The position numbers and the translations under genes are program-made. DNA of 5,954 nt from Phycisphaerales bacterium (GTDB lineage Bacteria > Planctomycetota > Phycisphaerae > Phycisphaerales > UBA1924). Shown here piece by piece: positions 1-5,382 of the stretch. The notes under the pieces were generated by a model. That model ran no database searches, was not told the DNA's origin, and saw only the letters and a program-made list of their open reading frames with translations. The stretch is from contig SLFH01000134.1 in assembly GCA_007124345.1 (NCBI GenBank), positions 1 through 5,954 of the forward strand. Reading direction: 5' to 3'. Every line of letters starts with the position of its first letter. Position 1 is the first letter of the stretch.

Positions 1-112
1 CGCGGCTTGCTTTGATGATCTGAATTGCTCAGCCTCGGCCGCAGGCCGAAGCCACCCCAGCTCCCAGCGCCCTCTCCCCAGCGCGATCCCTCAGCTCAGT
101 CTCAATCGTCGC

Positions 113-120
113 TATATAAG
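113..120 (+). promoter_or_regulatory. Possible -10 element (TATATAAG)
   Basis: TATATAAG is a rare A/T island in a very GC-rich stretch and resembles a sigma70 -10 box. No TTG-type -35 hexamer lies 16 to 18 bases upstream; the bases there are cytosine-rich. This is therefore only a candidate start point for transcription of the EF-G-like gene about 200 bases downstream. Confidence 0.25.
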
Positions 121-230
121 GATTGTGGTCGGTCTCGGGCCCTCCGGTCTGTGGGCAACCTGTGGAGCGCCTGGCCGGGATCTGAGCCTTGGCTTCACAG
201 GACCCACGCGCTTCGGGTAGGCTGCGGGGT

Positions 231-267
231 CGGCGTGGCCTTCGGCCCGCTTGCGGGAGCCACGCCG
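231..267 (+). promoter_or_regulatory. Two-part GC-rich hairpin in the EF-G-like gene leader
   Basis: CGGCGTGGC (231-239) and GCCACGCCG (259-267) are perfect 9-base inverted repeats. Between them, CCCGC (246-250) and GCGGG (253-257) form a second, inner stem with a two-base gap, which in practice would open to a slightly larger loop. The folded element ends about 60 bases before the start codon. The downstream sequence contains ACTTTCTT (275-282) but no continuous T-run, so it is a poor intrinsic terminator. A structured 5' leader, or a weak terminator for an upstream gene outside the window, are both possible. Confidence 0.45.
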
Positions 268-315
268 CGGCACAAACTTTCTTGCTCGCCCCGGGCCCGG
301 TCGGTCTCGCGGGCG

Positions 316-323
316 AAGGAGGG
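316..323 (+). promoter_or_regulatory. Ribosome binding site of the EF-G-like gene (AAGGAGGG)
   Basis: AAGGAGGG is a near-perfect Shine-Dalgarno sequence five bases before the ATG at 329. It decides the start: an in-frame ATG at 251 would add 26 residues rich in R, G and P that the EF-G family lacks. Confidence 0.85.
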
Positions 324-328
324 TTCCG

Positions 329-2404
329 ATGGCTGTACGCAATCCCGAGGAGATCCGCAACATTGTGCTTGTGGGGCACGCCGGCAGCGGCAAGACGACG
401 CTGTCGGAGCGGCTGCTCCACCAGGCCGGCGCGATCGAGCGGATGGGGACAGTCGAGGAAGGCACGACCCACTCGGACTGGGCCGAGGACGAAAAGCAGC
501 ACGGGCACTCGACGAGGCCCGGCATCCTGCACTTCGAGCACGAGCAGCACTTGGTCAACCTGATCGACACGCCCGGGCGGAGCGATTTCCTTGGCCATGC
601 GATCGCGTGCTACCCCGCGGCCGAGACCGTGTGCGTCGTGATCGACGCCGCAAAGGGCATCGAGTCCAACACGCGCCGCCTGATGGCGGTCGCTCGGGAG
701 CGCAACCTCCCCCGGATGATCGTCGTCAACAAGATCGATCAGGCCGAGGCGGACCTGGAGGCCCTGACGGCCAAGATCCGCGAGACCTTCGGGAGCGGCT
801 GCCTGCCGATCAACCTGCCCGCGGGCGGGCGCCAGCGCGTTGTGAATGTCTTTGAGCACGACGGGACAGACAGCGAGGGCAACGAGACGGACTTCTCGAG
901 CGTCTCTGTCGCCCACCAGCAGATCATCGAGCAGATCGTCGAGGTCCAAGAGTCCCTGATGGACAAGTACCTGGAAGTCGGCGAGGAGGGGATCACCGGC
1001 CAGCAGCTGCACGACGCGTTCGAGCAGGCGCTGCGCGAGGCGCACCTCATCCCGATCTGCTACTGCTCGGCCAAGGAAGGCATCGGGAGCAAGGACCTGG
1101 CGCACATCTTCGCGACCCTGCTGCCCAACCCGCTTGAGGGTAACCCGCGCCCGTTCATGCAGCGCGAGGCCGGGGGCGACACCGAATCCGAGTTTCACGC
1201 CGTGCCCGATCCGAACAAGCCGGTGCTGGCGCACATCTTCAAGGTCTCGGGCGACCCGTTCGTCGGCAAGCTCGGCGTTTTCCGCGTGCACCAGGGGACG
1301 GTGAAGGCCAAGAGCGAGCTGCTGCTGAACGACCAGAAGAAGGCGATCCGCGTCGGGCACCTGCTCAAGCGTCAGGGCAAGCAGTCGATCGAGGTCGACG
1401 CGTTGGGCCCGGGCGACATCGGCGCGATCAGCAAGGTCGACGAGGTGCGTTTCGACGCGGTGCTGCACGAGGGGCACGAGCTCGACGGCGTGCGCCTCCG
1501 CCCGCTGCCGATGCCCCAGCCGATGTACGGGCTCGCGATCGAGCTGAAGAACCACGCCGACGAGGCGAAGTTCAGCACCGCGCTGCACAAGCTGGCCGAG
1601 GAGGATCCGTCGCTGGTGCTCGAACGCATCGCCGCGACACGCCAGACCGTCCTCCGGGGCCTGGGGGAGCTGCACCTGCGCGTGACATTGGAGAAGCTCA
1701 AGGACCAGTTCGGGATCGAGCTGGTCACTTCGACGCCAAAGGTCGCGTACAAGGAAACGATCTCGGGCAAGGCCGAGGGGCACCACAGGCACAAGAAGCA
1801 GACGGGCGGCGCCGGCCAGTTCGGCGAGGTGTACCTGCGTGTCGAGCCTTTGCCCCAGGACCACCCCGAGGGCTTCGAGTTCGTCAACGCGACCGTCGGC
1901 GGCTCGATCCCGCGCCAGTTCATGCCCGCGATCGAGAAGGGCATCAGAAAGGCGCTGATCGACGGCGCCGTCGCGGGCTACCCGATGACCGGCGTGAAGG
2001 TCGAGGTCTACGACGGCAAGCACCACGCGGTGGACTCCAAGGAGATCGCCTTCATCACCGCCGGCAAGAAGGCCTTCATCGAAGCGGTGCGCAAGGCGCA
2101 CCCGTCGCTGCTCGAACCGTTCGTGGTGGTCGAGGTGACGGCCCCCAACGACTACATGGGCGACCTCACCGGCGACCTGGCCAACCGACGTGGGCGCGTG
2201 CTGGACACCGAGGTCGGCGAGGACTTCTGCATCATCACGGCGCAGGTACCCCTGAGCGAGATGCAGCACTACGCGACGGAACTGAAGTCCATGACCGCCG
2301 GCGCGGGTTCGTACACGATGGAGTACAGCCACGACGAGCAAACGCCCCCGCATATCCAGCAGGAGGTCATCGAGGCCTACCAGCCGCACGAAGATGAGGA
2401 CTGA
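329..2404 (+). CDS. EF-G-like translational GTPase (EF-G II type)
   Basis: This 691-residue cytosolic protein has the full five-domain layout and length of elongation factor G, which drives ribosomal translocation by GTP hydrolysis. Visible GTPase motifs are the P-loop GHAGSGKTT (16-24), G3 DTPG (80-83), G4 NKID (134-137) and G5 SAK (247-249). Domain II follows at about 296-385, III at 395-470, IV at 475-590 (with HRHKKQTGGAGQFGEV, 487-501) and V at 595-675. The domain IV tip HAVDS (566-570) matches the EF-G loop HDVDS, including the histidine that contacts tRNA. Two points separate it from housekeeping EF-G: the P-loop reads GHAGSGKTT rather than AHIDAGKTT, and Arg84 stands where EF-G has the catalytic histidine of DTPGH. 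Switch I is also divergent (HGHS, 58-61, where EF-G has RGIT). These traits fit the EF-G-like paralogue family found beside true fusA in many bacteria. Its exact role is not settled; a canonical fusA probably lies elsewhere. It ends in an acidic tail (HEDED). Confidence 0.93.
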   Translation: MAVRNPEEIRNIVLVGHAGSGKTTLSERLLHQAGAIERMGTVEEGTTHSDWAEDEKQHGHSTRPGILHFEHEQHLVNLIDTPGRSDFLGHAIACYPAAETVCVVIDAAKGIESNTRRLMAVARERNLPRMIVVNKIDQAEADLEALTAKIRETFGSGCLPINLPAGGRQRVVNVFEHDGTDSEGNETDFSSVSVAHQQIIEQIVEVQESLMDKYLEVGEEGITGQQLHDAFEQALREAHLIPICYCSAKEGIGSKDLAHIFATLLPNPLEGNPRPFMQREAGGDTESEFHAVPDPNKPVLAHIFKVSGDPFVGKLGVFRVHQGTVKAKSELLLNDQKKAIRVGHLLKRQGKQSIEVDALGPGDIGAISKVDEVRFDAVLHEGHELDGVRLRPLPMPQPMYGLAIELKNHADEAKFSTALHKLAEEDPSLVLERIAATRQTVLRGLGELHLRVTLEKLKDQFGIELVTSTPKVAYKETISGKAEGHHRHKKQTGGAGQFGEVYLRVEPLPQDHPEGFEFVNATVGGSIPRQFMPAIEKGIRKALIDGAVAGYPMTGVKVEVYDGKHHAVDSKEIAFITAGKKAFIEAVRKAHPSLLEPFVVVEVTAPNDYMGDLTGDLANRRGRVLDTEVGEDFCIITAQVPLSEMQHYATELKSMTAGAGSYTMEYSHDEQTPPHIQQEVIEAYQPHEDED

Positions 2405-2510
2405 TCGGGCCGCTTTGTCCCGCACTTCGCGGCGGTTTGCGCACATTCTCGCTTGCACCGAGCCGCCGGGTCTGGTTGACTGGCGGAGCGGTCGGCGCAA
2501 GGTCCGGCCC

Positions 2511-2516
2511 GGGAGG
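2511..2516 (+). promoter_or_regulatory. Ribosome binding site of the ankyrin gene (GGGAGG)
   Basis: GGGAGG lies nine bases before the ATG at 2526. It supports that start over an ATG at 2394, which overlaps the end of the EF-G-like gene and would place 44 arginine-rich residues before the membrane anchor. Confidence 0.65.
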
Positions 2517-2525
2517 TTTGCGGAC

Positions 2526-3467
2526 ATGGAAGGCCCCAAGAAGTTTCTGCCGACGGTCGTGATCGTGGTCTGCCTGCTTCTGGCGGGCGGGGTGCTCTAC
2601 CGCTTCGTGCAGCAGGTCGCCGAGGCGGTCGAGCCCGTCTCCGGCACGGGCGTTCAAGCGACCCCCGCGCTCCACGCGGCGGCAAAGGCCGGCGAACTCG
2701 CCGAGCTCCGCAGGCTGCTCGCCAGCAGCGGCGACCCCGACCGCCCGCTCGAACAGGTCGCTGAAGCCCGGCGAGGCATGACGGCGCTGATGGTCGCGGC
2801 CGAGGCGGGGCGGGCCGAGGCCTGCCGCGAGCTCCTCAAGGCCGGGGCCAGGGCCAACGCGACGACGGCCCACAAGTGGACGGCGTTGATGTACGCCGCG
2901 GGGTGGGGCGGGGCCGAGACCGTCCGGGCCGTGCTCGAAGGCGACCCGGCGGTGAACGCGCGCGGGCGCGACGACTGGACGGCGCTGCACTTTGCCGCGG
3001 CCCGCGGTGCGGCCGAGTCGCTCGACCTGTTGCTGACCGCCGGGGCGGACCTCTCGATCGAGAACCGGTGGGGGCAGAACGCGCTCATGCTCGCGGCCGG
3101 GTCGGGCAGTCTGGCCAAGGTCGAGCGGCTGCTCCAGACCGACGCCCGCCGCCGCGTCGACCAGGCCGACCGCGAGGGGCAGACCGCCCTGCACCAGGCG
3201 ACCGACGCCGGGGGGGAAGGGCTGAAAATCATGCGGGCGCTGCTGGAGGCCGGGGGGTCGGCGGACCCGGCGGATCGGCGCGGCGTCACCCCCCTGATGC
3301 GGGCTTGTGTGGGCGGTGATATCGAGCGAGTCCGATTACTACTTGAGCGAGGCGCCGACCCGGAGCGGGTCGACGAGAGCGGGCTCTCCCCCGCCGACTG
3401 GGCAAGGACCCGAGACGACGAGCGGGTCGCCCCGATTCTGGCGGCTCTTGCGGGCGAGAACCCGTGA
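2526..3467 (+). CDS. Membrane-anchored ankyrin-repeat protein
   Basis: This 313-residue protein starts with a short basic segment (MEGPKK) and one hydrophobic helix (about 8-25) that looks like an uncleaved signal anchor. Cys16 is preceded by Val rather than G, A or S, so there is no lipobox. After a short linker (about 28-45) come about seven ankyrin repeats, beginning near residues 46, 84, 117, 150, 183, 218 and 253. They show TALxxAA and LLxxGA signatures such as WTALMYAAGWGG, WTALHFAAARGA and VTPLMRACVGGD. A degenerate C-terminal cap (SGLSPADWA, 285-293) follows. Ankyrin repeats bind proteins and carry no catalysis, so a scaffold or binding role on the outer face of the cytoplasmic membrane is inferred; topology is not proven. 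The partner is unknown. The gene starts 121 bases after the EF-G-like stop with no clear terminator between, so co-transcription is possible, but no functional link is evident. Confidence 0.88.
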   Translation: MEGPKKFLPTVVIVVCLLLAGGVLYRFVQQVAEAVEPVSGTGVQATPALHAAAKAGELAELRRLLASSGDPDRPLEQVAEARRGMTALMVAAEAGRAEACRELLKAGARANATTAHKWTALMYAAGWGGAETVRAVLEGDPAVNARGRDDWTALHFAAARGAAESLDLLLTAGADLSIENRWGQNALMLAAGSGSLAKVERLLQTDARRRVDQADREGQTALHQATDAGGEGLKIMRALLEAGGSADPADRRGVTPLMRACVGGDIERVRLLLERGADPERVDESGLSPADWARTRDDERVAPILAALAGENP

Positions 3468-3498
3468 CCGAAAGCCCAAACTGCCCTGTTGATATCCG

Positions 3499-3526
3499 TT
3501 GCAAAGGCGGCAGATTCGTGTACACT
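3499..3526 (+). promoter_or_regulatory. Predicted sigma70-type promoter
   Basis: TTGCAA (3499-3504) and TACACT (3521-3526) are separated by 16 bases. Each matches the -35 or -10 consensus at four of six positions. They lie in a locally A/T-richer gap between two genes, which strengthens the call. The transcript would start near 3533, about 70 bases before the ATG at 3605, and would include the inverted repeat at 3543-3563. It probably serves the small unknown gene and perhaps the aminotransferase after it. Confidence 0.55.
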
Positions 3527-3542
3527 CTTTGCCAGTAAAGAC

Positions 3543-3563
3543 CGGCCGATGGATCGGCCGATC
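3543..3563 (+). promoter_or_regulatory. Perfect inverted repeat just downstream of the predicted promoter
   Basis: CGGCCGAT (3543-3550) and ATCGGCCG (3553-3560) are perfect 8-base inverted repeats with GG between them. In RNA the stem would be about 7 pairs with a TGGA loop. A third copy of CGGCCGAT (3555-3562) overlaps the second arm and makes a 12-base palindrome, GATCGGCCGATC (3552-3563). The position, roughly 10 to 30 bases after the predicted start of transcription, suits either an operator for a dimeric repressor or a 5' leader hairpin. It is not followed by a T-run (TTCCGACAG comes next), so it is not a standard terminator for the ankyrin gene. Confidence 0.5.
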
Positions 3564-3604
3564 GTTCCGACAGTCCTTCTCTTTGCGCCACGGACCCGGT
3601 GACC

Positions 3605-3976
3605 ATGCAGCCTGTCGGCCCCGCCATCCCCTTCCAGATCGCCAGAGCCTACGGCCTGCCCCAGCAGCAGCCGCAGCGCCCGTCGATGCCTGTCGCGCCC
3701 GAGCGGTCGACGGGAGTCGAGCGGGCGGGCGGCGATCGCGGCAGCCTGGGCACGATCGGCAAGGCGGACGAGGCGGTGATGTTCCACCCCCAGGGCGGCT
3801 ACAAGGCCAACCCGGGTGTGGCGCGACTCGTGGCGGCGAAGGTGCCCGGCTCGGTCGAGTTCGGCGCTGATGGGCCCCGCGTCGGGAGCGGGCTGTCGAT
3901 CTATCGCAGTCCGGCAGATCGGAACGCCGCGGCGACGGGTGTCGACGCGGGCCGTCTGCTGGATGTCGACGCCTGA
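3605..3976 (+). CDS. Small protein of unknown function
   Basis: I do not recognise this 123-residue protein. The frame has the same strong G/C third-position preference as its neighbours, and it fills the gap between a predicted promoter and the aminotransferase, so it is probably real. It has no signal peptide or membrane helix. The N-terminal part includes a Pro/Gln-rich linker (about 19-32, with QQQ). The C-terminal half looks more ordered: FHPQGGYKANPGVARLVAAKVPGSVEF (60-86 by position), then YRSPADRNAAATGVDAGRLLDVDA to the end. There are no cysteines and no known catalytic motif. The start is uncertain: a GTG at 3599 is in frame two codons earlier, and only a weak ACGGA (3590-3594) lies upstream. 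A 55-base gap separates it from the aminotransferase gene, so they may be co-transcribed. Confidence 0.7.
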   Translation: MQPVGPAIPFQIARAYGLPQQQPQRPSMPVAPERSTGVERAGGDRGSLGTIGKADEAVMFHPQGGYKANPGVARLVAAKVPGSVEFGADGPRVGSGLSIYRSPADRNAAATGVDAGRLLDVDA

Positions 3977-3988
3977 GCCCCCGGACAC

Positions 3989-4008
3989 GGACGGGCTGAG
4001 CCCCGTCC
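3989..4008 (+). other. GC-rich hairpin between the small gene and the aminotransferase gene
   Basis: GGACGGG (3989-3995) and CCCGTCC (4002-4008) are perfect 7-base inverted repeats around a 6-base loop. The hairpin lies 12 bases after the stop of the small gene and 11 bases before the ribosome binding site of the next gene. No T-run follows, so an intercistronic RNA structure affecting stability or translation is more likely than an intrinsic terminator. Confidence 0.45.
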
Positions 4009-4019
4009 CAACAGATCAT

Positions 4020-4025
4020 GGAGGA
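4020..4025 (+). promoter_or_regulatory. Ribosome binding site of the aminotransferase gene (GGAGGA)
   Basis: GGAGGA lies six bases before the ATG at 4032. It supports this start over in-frame upstream ATGs (for example 3816), which would run back through the preceding gene and give a non-homologous extension. Confidence 0.8.
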
Positions 4026-4031
4026 CCGCCG

Positions 4032-5237
4032 ATGACGCTTGCCGCGCCCGCGGAGCACAGGACGCTTTCGCGCTTCTGGACGCTCGACCCCTCGGTCAAC
4101 TTTCTGAACCACGGCTCGTACGGCGCTGCGCCCCGTGCGGTGCTCGAAGCGCAGCAGCGCGTCATCGAAGAGATGGAGCGCGAGCCGGTGCGCTTCATGC
4201 TCGAGAAGATGCTGCCCCTGCTGGACGAATCGCGGGCGGAGGTGGCGTCGTTTGTTGGCGCGGCGCCCGAGCGCCTCGCGTTCACGCCCAACGCGACGGT
4301 CTCGCTCGCGAGCGTGCTGGCGACGATCGACTTTCAGCCCGGCGACGAGGTGCTGATCAATGACCACGAGTACATGTCGCTGGCCAACGAGCTTCGGCGG
4401 CTGGAGAAGACGCGCGGCATCAAAGTCGTCGTCGCGCCCGTGCCGTTTCCGATGACCGGGCCCGACGAGGTCGCCGAGGCGGTGCTGTCGAGGGCGACCG
4501 AGCGGACCAAGCTCGCGGTCGTCAGCCACATCACCAGCCCGACGGCGCTGATCCTGCCCGTCGAGCGGATCGTGCGCGAGCTGGCGGCGCGCGGCATCGA
4601 GACGATGGTCGACGGGGCGCACGCGCCGGGCGCGATCCCGCTGGACATCGAGTCGATCGGGTGCGCGTACTACGCGGGCGACCTGCACAAGTGGGGCTGC
4701 TCGCCCAAGGGGGCGGGGTTCCTGTGGCTGCGCGAGGATCTGGCCGACCACTGCGAGCCGCTGGCCCTGTCGTCGCGGGCGGACACGCTGCCCGAGCACC
4801 GGCGGAGGCTGCACCACCTGTTCGACTATGTGGGCACGCGGGACTGCTCGGCGTGGATCGTTGCGGGCGAGGCGCTGCGCCATGTGGGGTCGCTGGTCGA
4901 GGGTGGCTGGCCCGAGATCATGCGCCGCAACCACGAGCTGGCGATCAAGGGGCGGAACATCGTCTGTGAGCTGGCCGGCCTTGAGCCCGGCGGCCCCGAC
5001 GAGATGCACCCGGCGATGGCCGCGATGAGGCTGCCGCCGGCGACCACGCAGCCGGCGAAGGGCAGCATCACCGGCGACGACCTGTGGGACCGCCTGCTCG
5101 CCAGGGGCTTTCAGCAGCCGATCTGGACGCACCCCTTGAACAGCTTGCGGGCGATCCGGATCTCGGCGCACCTGTACAACCGCGAGGAGCAGTACAGGAT
5201 GCTGGGCGAGGCGTTGCGGGAGGAGATGGGGCGGTAA
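4032..5237 (+). CDS. PLP-dependent class V aminotransferase, isopenicillin-N-epimerase-like
   Basis: This 401-residue soluble enzyme belongs to fold-type I, class V PLP enzymes, the group of cysteine desulfurases and isopenicillin N epimerase (CefD). The N-terminal NFLNHGSYGAAPRAVLEAQ (23-41) and EPVRFM (51-56) are typical of CefD-like members. NATVSLASVL (87-96) fits the phosphate-binding segment. VDGAHAPG (193-200) supplies Asp194, which pairs with the pyridine nitrogen, and His197. Lys220 in GDLHKWGCSPKG should form the Schiff base with PLP. DYVGTRDCSAW (265-275) and RISAHLYN (376-383) are the expected C-terminal blocks; Arg376 may bind a substrate carboxylate. Length is normal and no key residue is missing. 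Most members are not epimerases of penicillin synthesis, and no beta-lactam genes are nearby, so the substrate is unknown: an amino-acid epimerase, lyase or desulfurase are all open. It probably follows the small gene in one transcript. Confidence 0.92.
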   Translation: MTLAAPAEHRTLSRFWTLDPSVNFLNHGSYGAAPRAVLEAQQRVIEEMEREPVRFMLEKMLPLLDESRAEVASFVGAAPERLAFTPNATVSLASVLATIDFQPGDEVLINDHEYMSLANELRRLEKTRGIKVVVAPVPFPMTGPDEVAEAVLSRATERTKLAVVSHITSPTALILPVERIVRELAARGIETMVDGAHAPGAIPLDIESIGCAYYAGDLHKWGCSPKGAGFLWLREDLADHCEPLALSSRADTLPEHRRRLHHLFDYVGTRDCSAWIVAGEALRHVGSLVEGGWPEIMRRNHELAIKGRNIVCELAGLEPGGPDEMHPAMAAMRLPPATTQPAKGSITGDDLWDRLLARGFQQPIWTHPLNSLRAIRISAHLYNREEQYRMLGEALREEMGR

Positions 5238-5250
5238 GAGGGGGAGACCC

Positions 5251-5271
5251 GACCCTTCGCTTCGCTCAGGG
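5251..5271. repeat. Dispersed intergenic motif (minus strand reads PERSEGS)
   Basis: The segment contains CCCTTCGCTTCGCTCAGGG (5253-5271). Its reverse complement translates as PERSEGS and its forward strand as LRFAQGS. These strings are familiar from spurious proteins in many bacterial genomes, where the same short sequence is scattered between genes. The copy begins 13 bases after the aminotransferase stop. Only CCCT/AGGG can pair at the ends, so it does not form a strong hairpin here. Its function, if any, is unknown. The call rests on remembered similarity, not a search. Confidence 0.5.
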
Positions 5272-5292
5272 ATCGGCGTCAAGGTTGCGGGA

Positions 5293-5321
5293 GTCGCCCT
5301 TTGGGTGTTCGCCCGGGCGAC
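5293..5321 (+). other. Hairpin upstream of gltX
   Basis: GTCGCCC (5293-5299) and GGGCGAC (5315-5321) are perfect 7-base inverted repeats. The enclosed GGGT (5303-5306) and GCCC (5311-5314) can add four more pairs, including one T-G pair, giving an 11-pair stem with a three-base TTT bulge on the 5' side and a GTTC loop. No T-run follows (GATCTCTG comes next), so it is not a classical terminator. It could end the aminotransferase transcript by another route, or lie in the gltX leader about 60 bases before the start codon. Confidence 0.45.
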
Positions 5322-5382
5322 GATCTCTGCCGCGCCCCGCGCCCCGCGTCATGCCCGCCGCGCCCTCCCTAGCGTTCGCTCC

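Larger units (their letters stand above)
1..328. other. Gene-free leader region upstream of the EF-G-like gene
   Basis: I see no convincing coding sequence here. One frame stays open from position 2 to a TAG near 218, but its translation is rich in S, P, G and R and resembles no protein I know. If an upstream gene ends nearby, its end lies outside the window. The stretch contains a short imperfect hairpin (arms 32-40 and 44-52, loop GCA, one mismatch), an A/T-rich island at 113-119 that could be a -10 box, a strong hairpin at 231-267, a 10-base palindrome at 291-300 and the ribosome binding site at 316-323. If transcription starts just after the A/T island, the leader is about 200 bases long. 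No tRNA-like fold or typical riboswitch was recognised by eye. Confidence 0.5.

Noticed and set aside
2..220. Open frame at the window's left edge that could be the tail of an upstream gene
   Set aside because: The composition is unlike a structured protein, there is no familiar motif, and it crosses the A/T-rich island. Too weak to call.
127..309. Repeated 11-mer GGTCGGTCTCG at 127-137 and 299-309
   Set aside because: A repeat of this length is expected a few times by chance in about 6 kb of GC-biased sequence.
2405..2525. TTGACT at 2476-2481 and small hairpins between the EF-G-like and ankyrin genes
   Set aside because: No -10-like hexamer lies at a suitable distance, and the best pairing (2431-2437 with 2461-2467) has a 23-base loop and no T-run, so neither a promoter nor a terminator is supported.
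29..2539. Very long open frame on the minus strand opposite the EF-G-like gene (836 codons)
   Set aside because: It is a mirror of the G/C codon bias of the real gene. The translation is dominated by L, V, R, D and H in a pattern typical of antisense frames and shows no family motif.
3339..5282. Long minus-strand open frame opposite the aminotransferase and the small gene (647 codons)
   Set aside because: It is antisense to well-supported genes, crosses several gene boundaries, and its start lies within the dispersed PERSEGS motif, a common source of false proteins.
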